Positions 26,910 through 35,667 of a stretch of DNA of 64,000 nt are shown piece by piece; the first letter of the stretch is position 1; each line of letters starts with the position of its first letter. Source of the DNA: Kamptonema formosum PCC 10802 (GTDB lineage: Bacteria; Cyanobacteriota; Cyanobacteriia; Cyanobacteriales; Oscillatoriaceae); assembly GCF_000332335.1 (NCBI RefSeq), contig NZ_KB235948.1, positions 888,718 through 952,717 of the forward strand, given 5' to 3'. The notes under the pieces are model-generated. The model worked only from the letters and a program-made list of their open reading frames with translations, was not told where the DNA came from and ran no database searches. A program made the translations under genes and the position numbers.

Positions 26910-28592
26910 ATGCCCAAAACGAAGCCGAAATCAAAGCGGAAATCTAAGAAAGGCAAAGCGCAACCCAGCAGTGACAAGCCACCTCTCAGTAAAAAGGAGG
27001 AACAAGCACAAAAGCGCCAAGCGGCTCGGGAGCGCCAAGAACTGTTTAAGGTGCTGACCCCCACCGCAGTCGCCTCGGCGGCGATTGGCCTGTTGCTTTT
27101 TGCCGTCAAAGGGCCCGCGCTTGCCGTTGCCGGTGGGGGCGGCTTGCTGGTGCTGGTACTTTCCTTTAAATATCCCCGGCAGGCTCTGTGGTTTTTCCTC
27201 TTCTACATGCCCTTCTCTGGCACAATCACCTACAGCATTGGCAAGGGGAACGCACTGTTCCAGCTGGCTAAAGATGGTTTCTACTTTCCAGCACTAATCG
27301 CACTGGTTCAGGAGTGGAAACGGCGGCGGCTGCCTTTTGTGGTTAACAAAAAGCTGGTGACGCCGCTCAAGATTCTGCTGGCGGTGTGTATCCTGACGAT
27401 ACTGTTGGTTAACGGCGCGCAGCAGTTCGCTCCCGCCTGCAGCAGTCTGCCCAATGGCGGCAGGGGCTTGCTGTGCCGGGACAAAATGCCCATAGCTCTC
27501 GGAATTTTGGGCCTGAAAGTTTTCATGGGATACATTCCCCTGATGACTTGCGCTTACTATCTGATCCGCAACAAGAAGGAGTTCCTCTTCCTGACTCGCC
27601 TGCACGTCGTTCTAGCCCTGATCTGCTGCGGGCTCGGCATTGTCCAGTACCTGTTCCTGCTGACGGGCCGGTGTGCCGGCACCCGCAATCTTACAGGTGA
27701 CGATCTGTTTAAGGCGACCCTAGATGCGAGGTGTCTTATCGGCGGCTCTCTCGTCTACAGCCCTCAGGTCGGTATGATCCGTTTGCCAGGGACGTTTGTC
27801 GCTCCCTGGCAGTGGGCCTGGTTTCTGATTTCCAACACGTTTTTTACCTTTGCCGCTGCGTTCAGCGATCCGTCACTGTTATGGCAGATTGCCGGTTTTG
27901 CCGGTCTGGCATCGGTGTTTGTCAATGCAGTTATCTCCGGTCAAAGAATTGCTCTGGCCCTCGTGCCGGTATTTGTGGTTATCTTGCTGGTCCTCACCGG
28001 CCAAATAGCCAACCTGAAACGGTTTCTGCCCATTGCGGGGGGGCTGGGGGCTCTCGGGGCGATTGCTATGGCCATGTTCCCCCAAGTGATTGAAGAGCGG
28101 GTGAATAGCTTTATCGACCGGTGGAATGCTTCACCCCCGACGGAGTTTATTGCCAATCAAGCGGAGTTTACCTCTGAGGGACAGGTGGGATTGCTGGGGA
28201 AAGGCTTGGGGCGAGCCACAAACTCGGCTCGCATCTTTGGGAATACAGCGCTGATCGAGACTTGGTTTCCTAAAGTGCTCTACGAACTGGGGCCGGTTGG
28301 ACTGCTAGCGTTTTTGTTTTTTGTCACAGCCCTGACGGTGGTTACTTTCAAGGTTTACCGCTCGGTAAAAGACAAGAGTTTGCGGAGTTATGGAGCCTGT
28401 TTTTGGGTATTTATCTTATTTATTAGCTACAACACCTACTATTACCCCCTCGATGTCGATCCGGTGGCTGTGTATTACTGGCTTTTTGCTGGAGTGCTTC
28501 TCAAATTGCCAGAACTTGACCGGCAGGAGCGAGAAAAACTCCTAGAGGCAGAGCCAGAGCCGCTGCCAGCTAAAAAGAAAAAACTTAGGTGA
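26910..28592 (+). CDS. Polytopic membrane protein, Wzy/O-antigen-polymerase type, HpsL-like
   Basis: 560 residues from ATG 26910 (MPKTKPKSKRKSKKGK); the frame is open upstream but only through unlikely codons. A very basic cytoplasmic N-terminus (about 65 residues) is followed by roughly ten to twelve hydrophobic helices and a large periplasmic loop (about 270-310, with CAGTRNLTGDD), then a short basic tail. Topology and position among glycosyltransferases fit a Wzy/WaaL-type polysaccharide polymerase or ligase. The sequence recalls HpsL of the hormogonium polysaccharide loci of gliding cyanobacteria (recognition from memory, no search). It would polymerise lipid-linked repeat units in the plasma membrane. 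Confidence 0.75.
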   Translation: MPKTKPKSKRKSKKGKAQPSSDKPPLSKKEEQAQKRQAARERQELFKVLTPTAVASAAIGLLLFAVKGPALAVAGGGGLLVLVLSFKYPRQALWFFLFYMPFSGTITYSIGKGNALFQLAKDGFYFPALIALVQEWKRRRLPFVVNKKLVTPLKILLAVCILTILLVNGAQQFAPACSSLPNGGRGLLCRDKMPIALGILGLKVFMGYIPLMTCAYYLIRNKKEFLFLTRLHVVLALICCGLGIVQYLFLLTGRCAGTRNLTGDDLFKATLDARCLIGGSLVYSPQVGMIRLPGTFVAPWQWAWFLISNTFFTFAAAFSDPSLLWQIAGFAGLASVFVNAVISGQRIALALVPVFVVILLVLTGQIANLKRFLPIAGGLGALGAIAMAMFPQVIEERVNSFIDRWNASPPTEFIANQAEFTSEGQVGLLGKGLGRATNSARIFGNTALIETWFPKVLYELGPVGLLAFLFFVTALTVVTFKVYRSVKDKSLRSYGACFWVFILFISYNTYYYPLDVDPVAVYYWLFAGVLLKLPELDRQEREKLLEAEPEPLPAKKKKLR

Positions 28593-28615
28593 TCTTTTTG
28601 GGGCTGCCGGATTTA

Positions 28616-28658
28616 GAATCCAAAATCCAAAATCCAAAATCCAAAATCCAAAATCCAA
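28616..28658. repeat. AAATCCA tandem heptamers
   Basis: Six consecutive AAATCCA units fill the space between the membrane protein gene and the next glycosyltransferase, ending two bases before its ATG. They occupy the position where a Shine-Dalgarno would lie. Confidence 0.9.
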
Positions 28659-28659
28659 A

Positions 28660-29646
28660 ATGGTAATGCCTTTGATTTCTGTAATTGTGCCCACCTATGG
28701 GCGCGAGCAGCCCCTGCGGGACACTCTAGCCGATGTCCTGAAGCAGGACTACCCGAAATTTGAAGTGCTTGTCGTCGATCAAACCGCCAACCACGAGCCC
28801 GAAACTCAAGCTTACTTGGATGAACTGGCAGCGACTGGTAAAATACAGCTGTTCCGGGTTGACTGGGCGAGTTTGCCCGGTGCCCGCAACTTTGCGGTGC
28901 GCCGCTCAGCGGGGGAAATTATCCTATTTATTGACGATGACGTTCAGCTCCCTGCGGGCTTTCTAGAAGCTCACGCGCGGAACTATATGGAAAAACCGGC
29001 AGTAGGGGCGGTGGCGGGACGGGTGTTCGACCGCATGAAACTCGCTGATTCTAAGGGTGAGCTGACCATTGACTATCTCCCCCCAGAAGCGATGGACCCA
29101 GCACTGGCCTGGTACTATATTGACTTGGTGCATACGGTGAAACCCCAGCAAGTTATATCAGCTAGGGGCTGCAATATGTCTTTTCGCCGAGAGGTTTTTA
29201 CCAAGTACGGGCTGGGATTTGACGAGCGGTTCAAGGGGAGTGCGGTGCGGGAAGAGTCCGATTTTTGCCTGCAGTTCCGCAAAACCGGCTACCAGATATG
29301 GTACGATCCACAAGCCTATCTCATTCACCTGGGCGAGGAAACCGGCGGCTGCCACGACATCAGCACCCGCTCGCCCGAATATCAGATTAACCTCTATCAC
29401 AATCACTTTGTCATGGGGTTCAAAAACTTGACCCCCCTCCAGTGCGTGCGTTTTTTTGCCCGCTTGTTCGACTGTCAGGTGTTGGGCCACCCCCCCTGCA
29501 ACAAAAGTGGCTCCCCACTCAAAAGTTTGGTGCGCTCGGCTTTCTATACGATAGGCTTTGTGAAAGCTGTCGCTACTGCGGTAAAATCTGGTTGGAACGA
29601 AGGCCAGATTTACAGCCGGGAAGACGGCGTGAAAATATCACCTTGA
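28660..29646 (+). CDS. Family 2 glycosyltransferase
   Basis: 328 residues; ATG 28660 or 28666 may start translation. The GT-A motifs are clear: ISVIVPTYGREQPLRDTL, FEVLVVDQT, LPGARNFAVRRSAGE, the metal-binding IILFIDDDVQLP (about residue 90), and VREESDFCLQFRKTGYQIWY carrying the catalytic acid. The C-terminal part (HNHFVMGFKNLTPLQ onward) is helical and possibly membrane-associated. It follows the Wzy/HpsL-like gene and should add a sugar to the lipid-linked repeat unit. The acceptor is unknown. Confidence 0.88.
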   Translation: MVMPLISVIVPTYGREQPLRDTLADVLKQDYPKFEVLVVDQTANHEPETQAYLDELAATGKIQLFRVDWASLPGARNFAVRRSAGEIILFIDDDVQLPAGFLEAHARNYMEKPAVGAVAGRVFDRMKLADSKGELTIDYLPPEAMDPALAWYYIDLVHTVKPQQVISARGCNMSFRREVFTKYGLGFDERFKGSAVREESDFCLQFRKTGYQIWYDPQAYLIHLGEETGGCHDISTRSPEYQINLYHNHFVMGFKNLTPLQCVRFFARLFDCQVLGHPPCNKSGSPLKSLVRSAFYTIGFVKAVATAVKSGWNEGQIYSREDGVKISP

Positions 29647-29711
29647 AAACCTTGAAAAACAAATCAATGGTTTGAAAGGAGAGGGATGGGAACGTTTGCA
29701 ATAAGGTTGAG

Positions 29712-30887
29712 ATGAGAATTCTAGTCGCTAGCCACACATATATCGTTGACCTCAACCGCGAAAAGCTGCGGGCTTTGGCTGTTGCCGAACCGGGCATTGA
29801 GGTGACAGTTGTGGTGCCGAGCCGGTGGAAACCGGGGGGCGTGCAAAACAAAACGGTTGAAACGAAATTCCTCCAGGAAGGCTCGTTTCAAGTCGTGCCG
29901 GTTTCTAATTTCAGCCAGAACAATCAAGGATTGCTCACCTTCGGGGCTGACCTCATCGGGCTGCTGCGCCGGTTTCGCCCACAAATTATCCAGGTAGAAC
30001 AGGGCTCCCGCTCCCTGGCTTACGCCCAGCTAATTGCGCTCAACCGGCTGCTGGGACTGAAAGCCAAAAATCTGTTCTTTACCTGGTGGAACCTTCCTTA
30101 CGAGCTGAAATGGCCAGTGTCTCTGCTGGAAGCTTATAACCTCCGCAACACGGACGGTTTGGTCGCCGGCAATCAAGATGGCGCTGACATTCTGCGCCAG
30201 CGCGGCTACGAAGGGCCAGTTAAAGTGATGCCGCAGCTGGGCGTGGATGAAACCCTGTTCCGCCCCCAACCCCAGCCAGAATTGCGCAGCGATCTGGGGA
30301 TCAATCCCGATGATTTTGTCGTGGGATTTGTGGGGCGGTTTGTGGGGGAAAAAGGGCTGCTCACTCTCGGTAAAGCGCTTGCCGGCTTGCGGGACTGTCC
30401 CTGGAAATGGCTGTTGCTGGGGCGCGGGCCTTTGCAGCCGGTGCTGGCGGAAAAAGCCGCCGAGTGGGGAATACAAGACCGGCTCATTTTCGTGGAAAGC
30501 GTTCCCCACGATTGCGTTCACCAGTACATCAACTTGATGAATGTCTTGGTGCTGCCCTCGGAAACCACCGACAAATTTAAAACTCTCACGGCTGCCGGTT
30601 GGAAAGAACAGTTCGGGCATGTTATAATAGAGGCGATGGCTTGCTCTGTGCCGGTGATTGGTTCCGATTCTGGAGAAATTCCCCATGTGATTGGAAATGC
30701 GGGTTTAGTATTTGCAGAAGGCAATGCCGAATCGCTGCAAAATTGCCTGCGGCAGCTGATAGAAAGCCCAGCCTTAGCGGCAGATCTGGCAAAGCGCGGC
30801 TACCAGCGGGCAATGGCTAACTACACAAACAGGGCTCTCGCCAAACAGGTGCTGGATTTTTACAAGCAGCTCATGGCTAGTGGTTAG
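29712..30887 (+). CDS. Family 4 glycosyltransferase
   Basis: 391 residues from ATG 29712 (MRILVASHTYIVDLNREKL). GT-B fold: the N-terminal acceptor domain has QVEQGSRSLAYAQLIAL and LFFTWWNLPYELKWP. The C-terminal donor domain has VVGFVGRFVGEKGLLTL, WLLLGRGPLQPVL and FGHVIIEAMACSVPVIGSDSGEIPHVIGNAG with the E-x7-E motif. It lies 65 bp downstream of the GT2 gene on the same strand, probably in one transcript. The overall look resembles GT4 enzymes next to hps-type clusters; specificity is unknown. Confidence 0.9.
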   Translation: MRILVASHTYIVDLNREKLRALAVAEPGIEVTVVVPSRWKPGGVQNKTVETKFLQEGSFQVVPVSNFSQNNQGLLTFGADLIGLLRRFRPQIIQVEQGSRSLAYAQLIALNRLLGLKAKNLFFTWWNLPYELKWPVSLLEAYNLRNTDGLVAGNQDGADILRQRGYEGPVKVMPQLGVDETLFRPQPQPELRSDLGINPDDFVVGFVGRFVGEKGLLTLGKALAGLRDCPWKWLLLGRGPLQPVLAEKAAEWGIQDRLIFVESVPHDCVHQYINLMNVLVLPSETTDKFKTLTAAGWKEQFGHVIIEAMACSVPVIGSDSGEIPHVIGNAGLVFAEGNAESLQNCLRQLIESPALAADLAKRGYQRAMANYTNRALAKQVLDFYKQLMASG

Positions 30888-30910
30888 TGAGAATGCTTGT
30901 TTCCTGGCGA

Positions 30911-30955
30911 TTAGAAATCGCGGCTATACAGACAAAGCCCGCCTGCGCGGGCTAT
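30911..30955. repeat. Dispersed repeat with hairpin (gattagaaatcgcggctata / agcccgc..gcgggct)
   Basis: A 7-bp stem AGCCCGC / GCGGGCT (30936-30953) follows the GCGATTAGAAATCGCGGC block. It looks like a cyanobacterial dispersed palindrome and may double as a transcription-stop hairpin after the GT4 gene. Confidence 0.6.
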
Positions 30956-31064
30956 TAAGAGCACTTATATCCTTGAGACTTCGCTTCCGGATTCAAAAGT
31001 GACACGCTGCCATGCCCAATGCCCAATGCCCACTGCCCAATCAACAGGAAAAACTGGAAAAACT

Positions 31065-32246
31065 GTGCGCATCCTGCAAATTGTTCCCTCAATCTCCCTG
31101 GTTTACGGCGGTCCCAGCCAGATGGTGCTGGGACTCTCAGCAGCCCTCGCCCGTCAGGGGGTCGGGGTGACTGTGCTGACGACGGACTCCAATGGGGATG
31201 TGGGCCAGCCCCCACTGGATGTCCCCCTGGACCGGCCTGTCGAGCTCGATGGCTTCCAAGTGCGCTATTTCCGCTGCTTTCCCTTCCGGCGCTACAAATT
31301 CTCCCCGGATTTGCTCGGCTGGCTGCACCGGCACGCCCGGGAGTTTGACTTGGCTCACATCCACGCCCTGTTCTCGCCGGTGAGCACGGCGGCGGCGGCG
31401 GTGGCGCGATCCCGCCACCTGCCCTACATCCTCCGCCCTCTGGGCACTCTTGACCCCGCTGACTTGCGCAAAAAAAAGCAGCTGAAGCGAATTTATGCGG
31501 CGCTGTTCGAGGGGCCGAATTTGGCCGGTGCGGCGGCGATTCACTTCACCAGCGCGCAGGAAGCCAAGATTTCGGAACGCTTTGGGGCGGTGACGCGGGA
31601 TTTGGTGATTCCGCTGGGCGTTAATTTTCTCAACCCCGCCCCGGAAACCCGTCAAGCCCGCGCCCAGTTGGGCATTCCAGCGGACCGGCTTTTGCTGCTG
31701 TTCATGTCGCGAATTGAGCCGAAAAAGGGGCTGAATCTCCTGCTGCCGGCGCTGGAAAATCTCCTGGCTGAAGGGCTGGATTTTCACTTTGTTCTCGCTG
31801 GCAGCAATCCGCAAGATCCAGACTATGAAGCGAAGATTCGGGCGCAGGTGGGAGCGTCGCCCCTGGGCAAACGCACGACGATTGCCGGCTTTGTCACCGG
31901 CACTTTGAAGGCGGCTTTGCTGCAGGAAGCGGACCTGTTTGTCCTGCCGTCTTACTACGAGAATTTTGGCATTGCGGTGGCGGAGGCGATGGCTGCCGGC
32001 ACGCCGGTGTGCGTTTCTCGGGAGGTGCATATTTGGGAGGAGGTTCTGCAGGCGGAAGCGGGCTGGGTGTGCTCCTGTGATGCCGGTTCGCTCACCGAGC
32101 AACTCAGGGTGGCGCTGCGGGATGCCGGTGAGCTACACCGGCGGGGATTGAACGGGAGGGAATACGCTTTGAAGAATTACAGTTGGGATGCTATCGCGAA
32201 ACAAACTGTGGCAGCTTACCGGGAAATTTTGGCCGGCACGCCATAA
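31065..32246 (+). CDS. Family 4 glycosyltransferase
   Basis: About 393 residues from GTG 31065 (VRILQIVPSISLVYGGPSQ). The frame extends upstream to 30999, but those codons are translated GCCCAAT-type tandem repeats and cannot be original coding sequence. The N-terminal domain has GGPSQMVLGLSAALARQG and FDLAHIHALFSPVSTAAAA. The donor domain has LLLFMSRIEPKKGLNLLL, FVLAGSNPQDPDYEAKI, KAALLQEADLFVLPSYYENFG and IAVAEAMAAGTPVCVS (E-x7-E type). It belongs to the same slime/capsule gene run; donor sugar is unknown. Confidence 0.88.
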   Translation: MRILQIVPSISLVYGGPSQMVLGLSAALARQGVGVTVLTTDSNGDVGQPPLDVPLDRPVELDGFQVRYFRCFPFRRYKFSPDLLGWLHRHAREFDLAHIHALFSPVSTAAAAVARSRHLPYILRPLGTLDPADLRKKKQLKRIYAALFEGPNLAGAAAIHFTSAQEAKISERFGAVTRDLVIPLGVNFLNPAPETRQARAQLGIPADRLLLLFMSRIEPKKGLNLLLPALENLLAEGLDFHFVLAGSNPQDPDYEAKIRAQVGASPLGKRTTIAGFVTGTLKAALLQEADLFVLPSYYENFGIAVAEAMAAGTPVCVSREVHIWEEVLQAEAGWVCSCDAGSLTEQLRVALRDAGELHRRGLNGREYALKNYSWDAIAKQTVAAYREILAGTP

Positions 32247-32436
32247 AGTCGTTTGAACAGTTATTATTCTATATGGCGGGGAGCGGCGTTAAGGTCTGTT
32301 TTAAAAGGCCGCCGGTGGCGCGAGTGCAATCAATTCATGCAGGAATCAACCGGATTTGAAAATTGGGCGTTTTGGATGGCTTTTTCAAGCGACAGGATGC
32401 CATAATGAGATGGAATGTGATTTTTGCGGAGGCAAA

Positions 32437-33207
32437 ATGGATTTTGAAAGAATTTCACCGAAAACATTTGTGGGGCAGTTGCTGCGCTTGCCCTTGAGGT
32501 TAATACCGCCCGATATGAAGATGCCAATTTTGCGGGGCAAGATAAGAGGCAAACGGTGGACAGTCAAAGCCGGCAGGCACGGATGCTGGCTGGGAACTTA
32601 TGAATACGAAAAGCAGATTATTTTTGAAAAAATGGTAAAGCCGGGGGACACGGTCTTCGACATCGGGGCGCAGGCCGGTTTCTACACGCTTTTGGCTTCG
32701 GTTCTGGTGGGGCCCACCGGCAGGGTTTTCGCGTTTGAACCCCTGCCGAGAAATGTATTCTACCTGAAGGAACACCTAGCACTAAACAGCATAAAAAATG
32801 TCACCGTGATTGAGGCGGCTATTTCCAATAGCAGTGGGGTGGCATTCTTTAAAGACAGTGCTAGCGGCTATCAGGGATTTCTCTCATCAGAGGGGGAGGT
32901 GCAAGTCAATACAGTGAGTCTGGATGAACTGATTGCCAGCGGTCAAATCCCCCTACCAGACTGCATCAAAATGGACATTGAGGGAGGTGAGGCGCGGGCT
33001 TTAGCCGGTGCCAAGTCTTTGCTGGATCGGGCTCATCCAAAAATATTTTTGGCTGCGCACGGACGGCCTATGTATAAACAGTGTGCTGAATTATTGCAAG
33101 CCTGCGGCTATCAGATAGAAGTCATCGATTGGGACGGTGCCGGCGAGGTGCCAAATAACCCCGATGTGCTGGCTTCTTACAAGGGCGCACCCTCTCAGTC
33201 AGATTGA
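32437..33207 (+). CDS. FkbM-family methyltransferase
   Basis: About 256 residues. ATG 32437 (MDFERISPKTFVG) is chosen because GGAGG precedes it by four bases; the frame opens at TTG 32356 and has another ATG at 32410. The SAM-binding core shows VFDIGAQAGFYTLLAS (about 73-88), VFAFEPLPRNVFYLKEHL with the ribose-binding Glu, and IKMDIEGGEARALAG, which are the FkbM hallmarks. FkbM enzymes O-methylate sugars or polyketides. Here, at the end of a glycosyltransferase run, it probably methylates a hydroxyl of the glycan (inference). Confidence 0.88.
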   Translation: MDFERISPKTFVGQLLRLPLRLIPPDMKMPILRGKIRGKRWTVKAGRHGCWLGTYEYEKQIIFEKMVKPGDTVFDIGAQAGFYTLLASVLVGPTGRVFAFEPLPRNVFYLKEHLALNSIKNVTVIEAAISNSSGVAFFKDSASGYQGFLSSEGEVQVNTVSLDELIASGQIPLPDCIKMDIEGGEARALAGAKSLLDRAHPKIFLAAHGRPMYKQCAELLQACGYQIEVIDWDGAGEVPNNPDVLASYKGAPSQSD

Positions 33208-33572
33208 GATTAGTCCCTCGAACGAGGGGCAGGGAGGAAAAGAAGAGATTTTGTTACGGCTGACTGTCGGGCACATCGAAACCAGGTTGCTTGAAGAAAC
33301 CTGGTTTCTTAAACTTGGGGAAAGACTTACTGAGCGGTCGCCATGAGGATTTTTATAGTTGAGTGGGAGCGTATTTGTTGCAAAAAGCATGAAAAAGCCT
33401 GTGGGAAAATAAGGGGAAAAAAATAATGAAACCGCCAAGAGGCCATAGACGCGCCAGCGGCTTGCCCGTTGGGTAGAGCGCCAAGGTAAGAAGGGGAGAG
33501 TGAGAGAGGAATTATCGAAGTGGCAAATTATGTAAATTTTCGCTTAAAATGTGCGGTCGTGGGGGGGGAATT
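33208..33572. other. Intergenic with dispersed palindrome
   Basis: It contains a degenerate GAAACCAGGTTGCTT..AAACCTGGTTTCTT palindrome (33278-33312) and a short sequence (33440-33480) resembling 'tagacgcgccagcggcttcccgt' spacer repeats, also partly seen at 45515-45550. No gene supported. Confidence 0.55.
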
Positions 33573-34619
33573 ATGAAACTTTTTGTCCCGGGCCGGCTCT
33601 GTCTGTTTGGCGAACACAGCGACTGGGCGGGGGGCTACCGCCGGCTCAATCCCGATTTGGAAAAGGGCTGCACTCTGATTGCCGGCACGAATCAGGGGCT
33701 TTATGCTGAGATCAAGCCTCACCCCACTCACCTGATTCTTCGGGCTTCCCTGAATGATGGCTCTCGTAAAGAGCCGGTGGCGCTTCCTATGGAAAGGCAG
33801 GCGCTGCTTGCGGAAGCGGAAAAGGGCGGTTTTTTCAGCTACGCTGCCGGTGTCGCTTATCAAATTCTCACTCACTTCCAGGTGGGGGGACTGGAAATTG
33901 ACAATTACTTGACGGATCTGCCGGTGAAAAAAGGTCTGTCGTCTAGCGCTGCTATCTGTGTCCTCGTGGCTCGCGCTTTCAATCGCTTGTACGATCTAAA
34001 AATGACGGTGCGCGGCGAAATGGAGTTTGCCTATCTGGGCGAGATTTCGACACCTTCCCGCTGCGGGCGAATGGATCAGGCTTGCGCTTATGGCAACCGG
34101 CCTATTTTGATGGCGTTTGATGGCGACCGGACTGATGTTATCGAGCTAAAGGTGCCGCAGGATTTGTTTTTTGTTATCGTGGATTTGGGTGCCGGCAAGG
34201 ATACCAAAGCAATTCTCAGCAGCCTGAATCAGTGCTATCCTTTCGCGACTGACGGAGTTCAGCAGAATGTCCAGAAATATCTCGGCCCGATTAGCGCTCA
34301 AATTACTCTGGAAGCAGCTGAGGCACTGCAACAGGGCGATGCTGAAAGGATTGGCGCTCTGATGAGCAGGGCTCAGGCGGAATTCGACCGGCATCTCGCA
34401 CCGGCTTGCCCGTCGCAACTGACGGCTCCTGTCTTGCACCAACTCCTCAATTCCCCTGCCATTCAGCCACACATTCTGGGGGGAAAGGGTGTTGGCTCTC
34501 AGGGCGATGGCTCCGCGCAGTTTATCGTAAAAGATGCGGATTGTCAAGAGCGGGCGATCGAAATTATTGAGCGCGATTTTCCCCAGATGAAATGTCTCAA
34601 GCTGGCGATTCGGCAGTAG
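33573..34619 (+). CDS. GHMP-family sugar kinase
   Basis: 348 residues from ATG 33573 (MKLFVPGRLCLFGEHSDWAG), with a G-rich ribosome site just upstream; an ATG at 33549 is less likely. GHMP motif 1 is the GRLCLFGEHSDWAGG opening, motif 2 the ATP-binding PVKKGLSSSAAICVLVARAFN (about 117-137), and motif 3 HILGGKGVGSQGDGSAQFIV near the C-terminus. The galactokinase-like GEHSD and the mevalonate-kinase-like spacing suggest phosphorylation of a free sugar or sugar acid at C-1. The next gene on the strand is a sugar-1-phosphate uridylyltransferase, so the pair could salvage a monosaccharide to its UDP form, much as plant glucuronokinase plus UDP-sugar pyrophosphorylase do (inference). Confidence 0.85.
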   Translation: MKLFVPGRLCLFGEHSDWAGGYRRLNPDLEKGCTLIAGTNQGLYAEIKPHPTHLILRASLNDGSRKEPVALPMERQALLAEAEKGGFFSYAAGVAYQILTHFQVGGLEIDNYLTDLPVKKGLSSSAAICVLVARAFNRLYDLKMTVRGEMEFAYLGEISTPSRCGRMDQACAYGNRPILMAFDGDRTDVIELKVPQDLFFVIVDLGAGKDTKAILSSLNQCYPFATDGVQQNVQKYLGPISAQITLEAAEALQQGDAERIGALMSRAQAEFDRHLAPACPSQLTAPVLHQLLNSPAIQPHILGGKGVGSQGDGSAQFIVKDADCQERAIEIIERDFPQMKCLKLAIRQ

Positions 34620-34702
34620 GGGCACGCGCTGCTGGTGCTTTACAATTATAGCATAGCAGGCAGGATGCCCGCTCTACAAGAGAGGAGTCAAGCAAAAGTC
34701 AG

Positions 34703-35587
34703 ATGAGCACAATTCGCAAGGCGGTTATTCCGGCGGCGGGTTTCGGCACCCGGCTGTTCCCAGCAACTAAGGCGGTCAAAAAGGAGTTTTTCCCTGTTAT
34801 TGATAAGGACGGTCGCGCCAAGCCGGTGATTTTGGCGATTGTGGAAGAAGCTCTCAGTGCCGGCATTGAAGAGATTGGGATTGTGGTGCAGCCGAGTGAC
34901 CGCGAACTTTTTGAGCATTTCTTTAAACATCCACCGGCACCCGAACTTTTTCGCAAGCTGTCCCCGCAGAATCAGGAATACAGCCGGTATTTGGAAGATT
35001 TAGGGAGTTGCATTACTATTCTAACACAGCCAGCTCAGGAAGGCTACGGGCATGCGGTCTTTTGTGCGAGAGAGTGGGTGAGCGATGAGCCATTCCTGCT
35101 GTCTCTGGGCGATCACATTTACTCGTCTGATACGGAAAGGTCTTGTGCCGGTCAAGTTGTAGATGTTTGCGAGCGGATGGGGGAGAGTGTGGTGAGTTTG
35201 ACTGCCATGCCGGCAGAAATGCTTCACAAAGCGGGCTGCGTTGCGGGTGTTTGGCAGGAGTCGGGCTCGATTCTAAAGGTGACGCAACTCTCTGAAAAGC
35301 CGGCTGTTGATTACGCGCGCCGGCACCTGCGCGTTGAGGGAATGCCTGAGGATGAGTTTCTCTGCGTATTTGGGCTGTACGCGCTGACTCCGAACATCTT
35401 TGACTGTCTGGAATATCAGATCGCCAACAATATCCGCGAACGGGGGGAATTTCAGCTGACTTCCAGTCTGGATAGATTGCGGGAAGAGGAGGGAATGACA
35501 GGGGTGTTTGTCAGGGGCCGGTGTTTTGACACCGGCAATCCAGATGCTTACCGGCAAACACTGATTGATTTTGGAAATAGGGCCTAA
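34703..35587 (+). CDS. UTP--glucose-1-phosphate uridylyltransferase-like protein (GalU/GtaB type)
   Basis: 294 residues from ATG 34703. GalU signature near the N-terminus: PAAGFGTRLFPATKAVKKEFFPVID. VILAIVEEALSAGIEEIGIVV, TQPAQEGYGHAVFCAREWV, LLSLGDHIYSS (metal Asp) and LSEKPAVDYAR follow; the C-terminal dimerisation part ends in CFDTGNPDAYRQTLIDFG. It transfers UMP to a sugar-1-phosphate. It lies 83 bp after the GHMP kinase gene on the same strand, so its substrate may be the sugar-1-phosphate made by that kinase rather than glucose-1-phosphate. The DKDGRAKPVI insertion, where GalU has DKPLIQYV, supports a divergent specificity. Confidence 0.85.
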   Translation: MSTIRKAVIPAAGFGTRLFPATKAVKKEFFPVIDKDGRAKPVILAIVEEALSAGIEEIGIVVQPSDRELFEHFFKHPPAPELFRKLSPQNQEYSRYLEDLGSCITILTQPAQEGYGHAVFCAREWVSDEPFLLSLGDHIYSSDTERSCAGQVVDVCERMGESVVSLTAMPAEMLHKAGCVAGVWQESGSILKVTQLSEKPAVDYARRHLRVEGMPEDEFLCVFGLYALTPNIFDCLEYQIANNIRERGEFQLTSSLDRLREEEGMTGVFVRGRCFDTGNPDAYRQTLIDFGNRA

Positions 35588-35610
35588 GGCGTGAAGCGCG
35601 GGGCGCATAA

Positions 35611-35646
35611 GTAGGGTGCGTTCCCCCTTGGGGAACGCACCCTACA
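35611..35646. terminator. Palindrome at convergent gene ends (gtagggtgcgttccc..gggaacgcaccctac)
   Basis: A 15-bp nearly perfect stem sits between the convergent uridylyltransferase (+) and glutathione transferase (-) genes. It can work as a bidirectional terminator but also belongs to a dispersed repeat type, with a shorter relative at 36449-36472. Confidence 0.6.
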
Positions 35647-35667
35647 AGCTAAAATCCCAAATTGATA

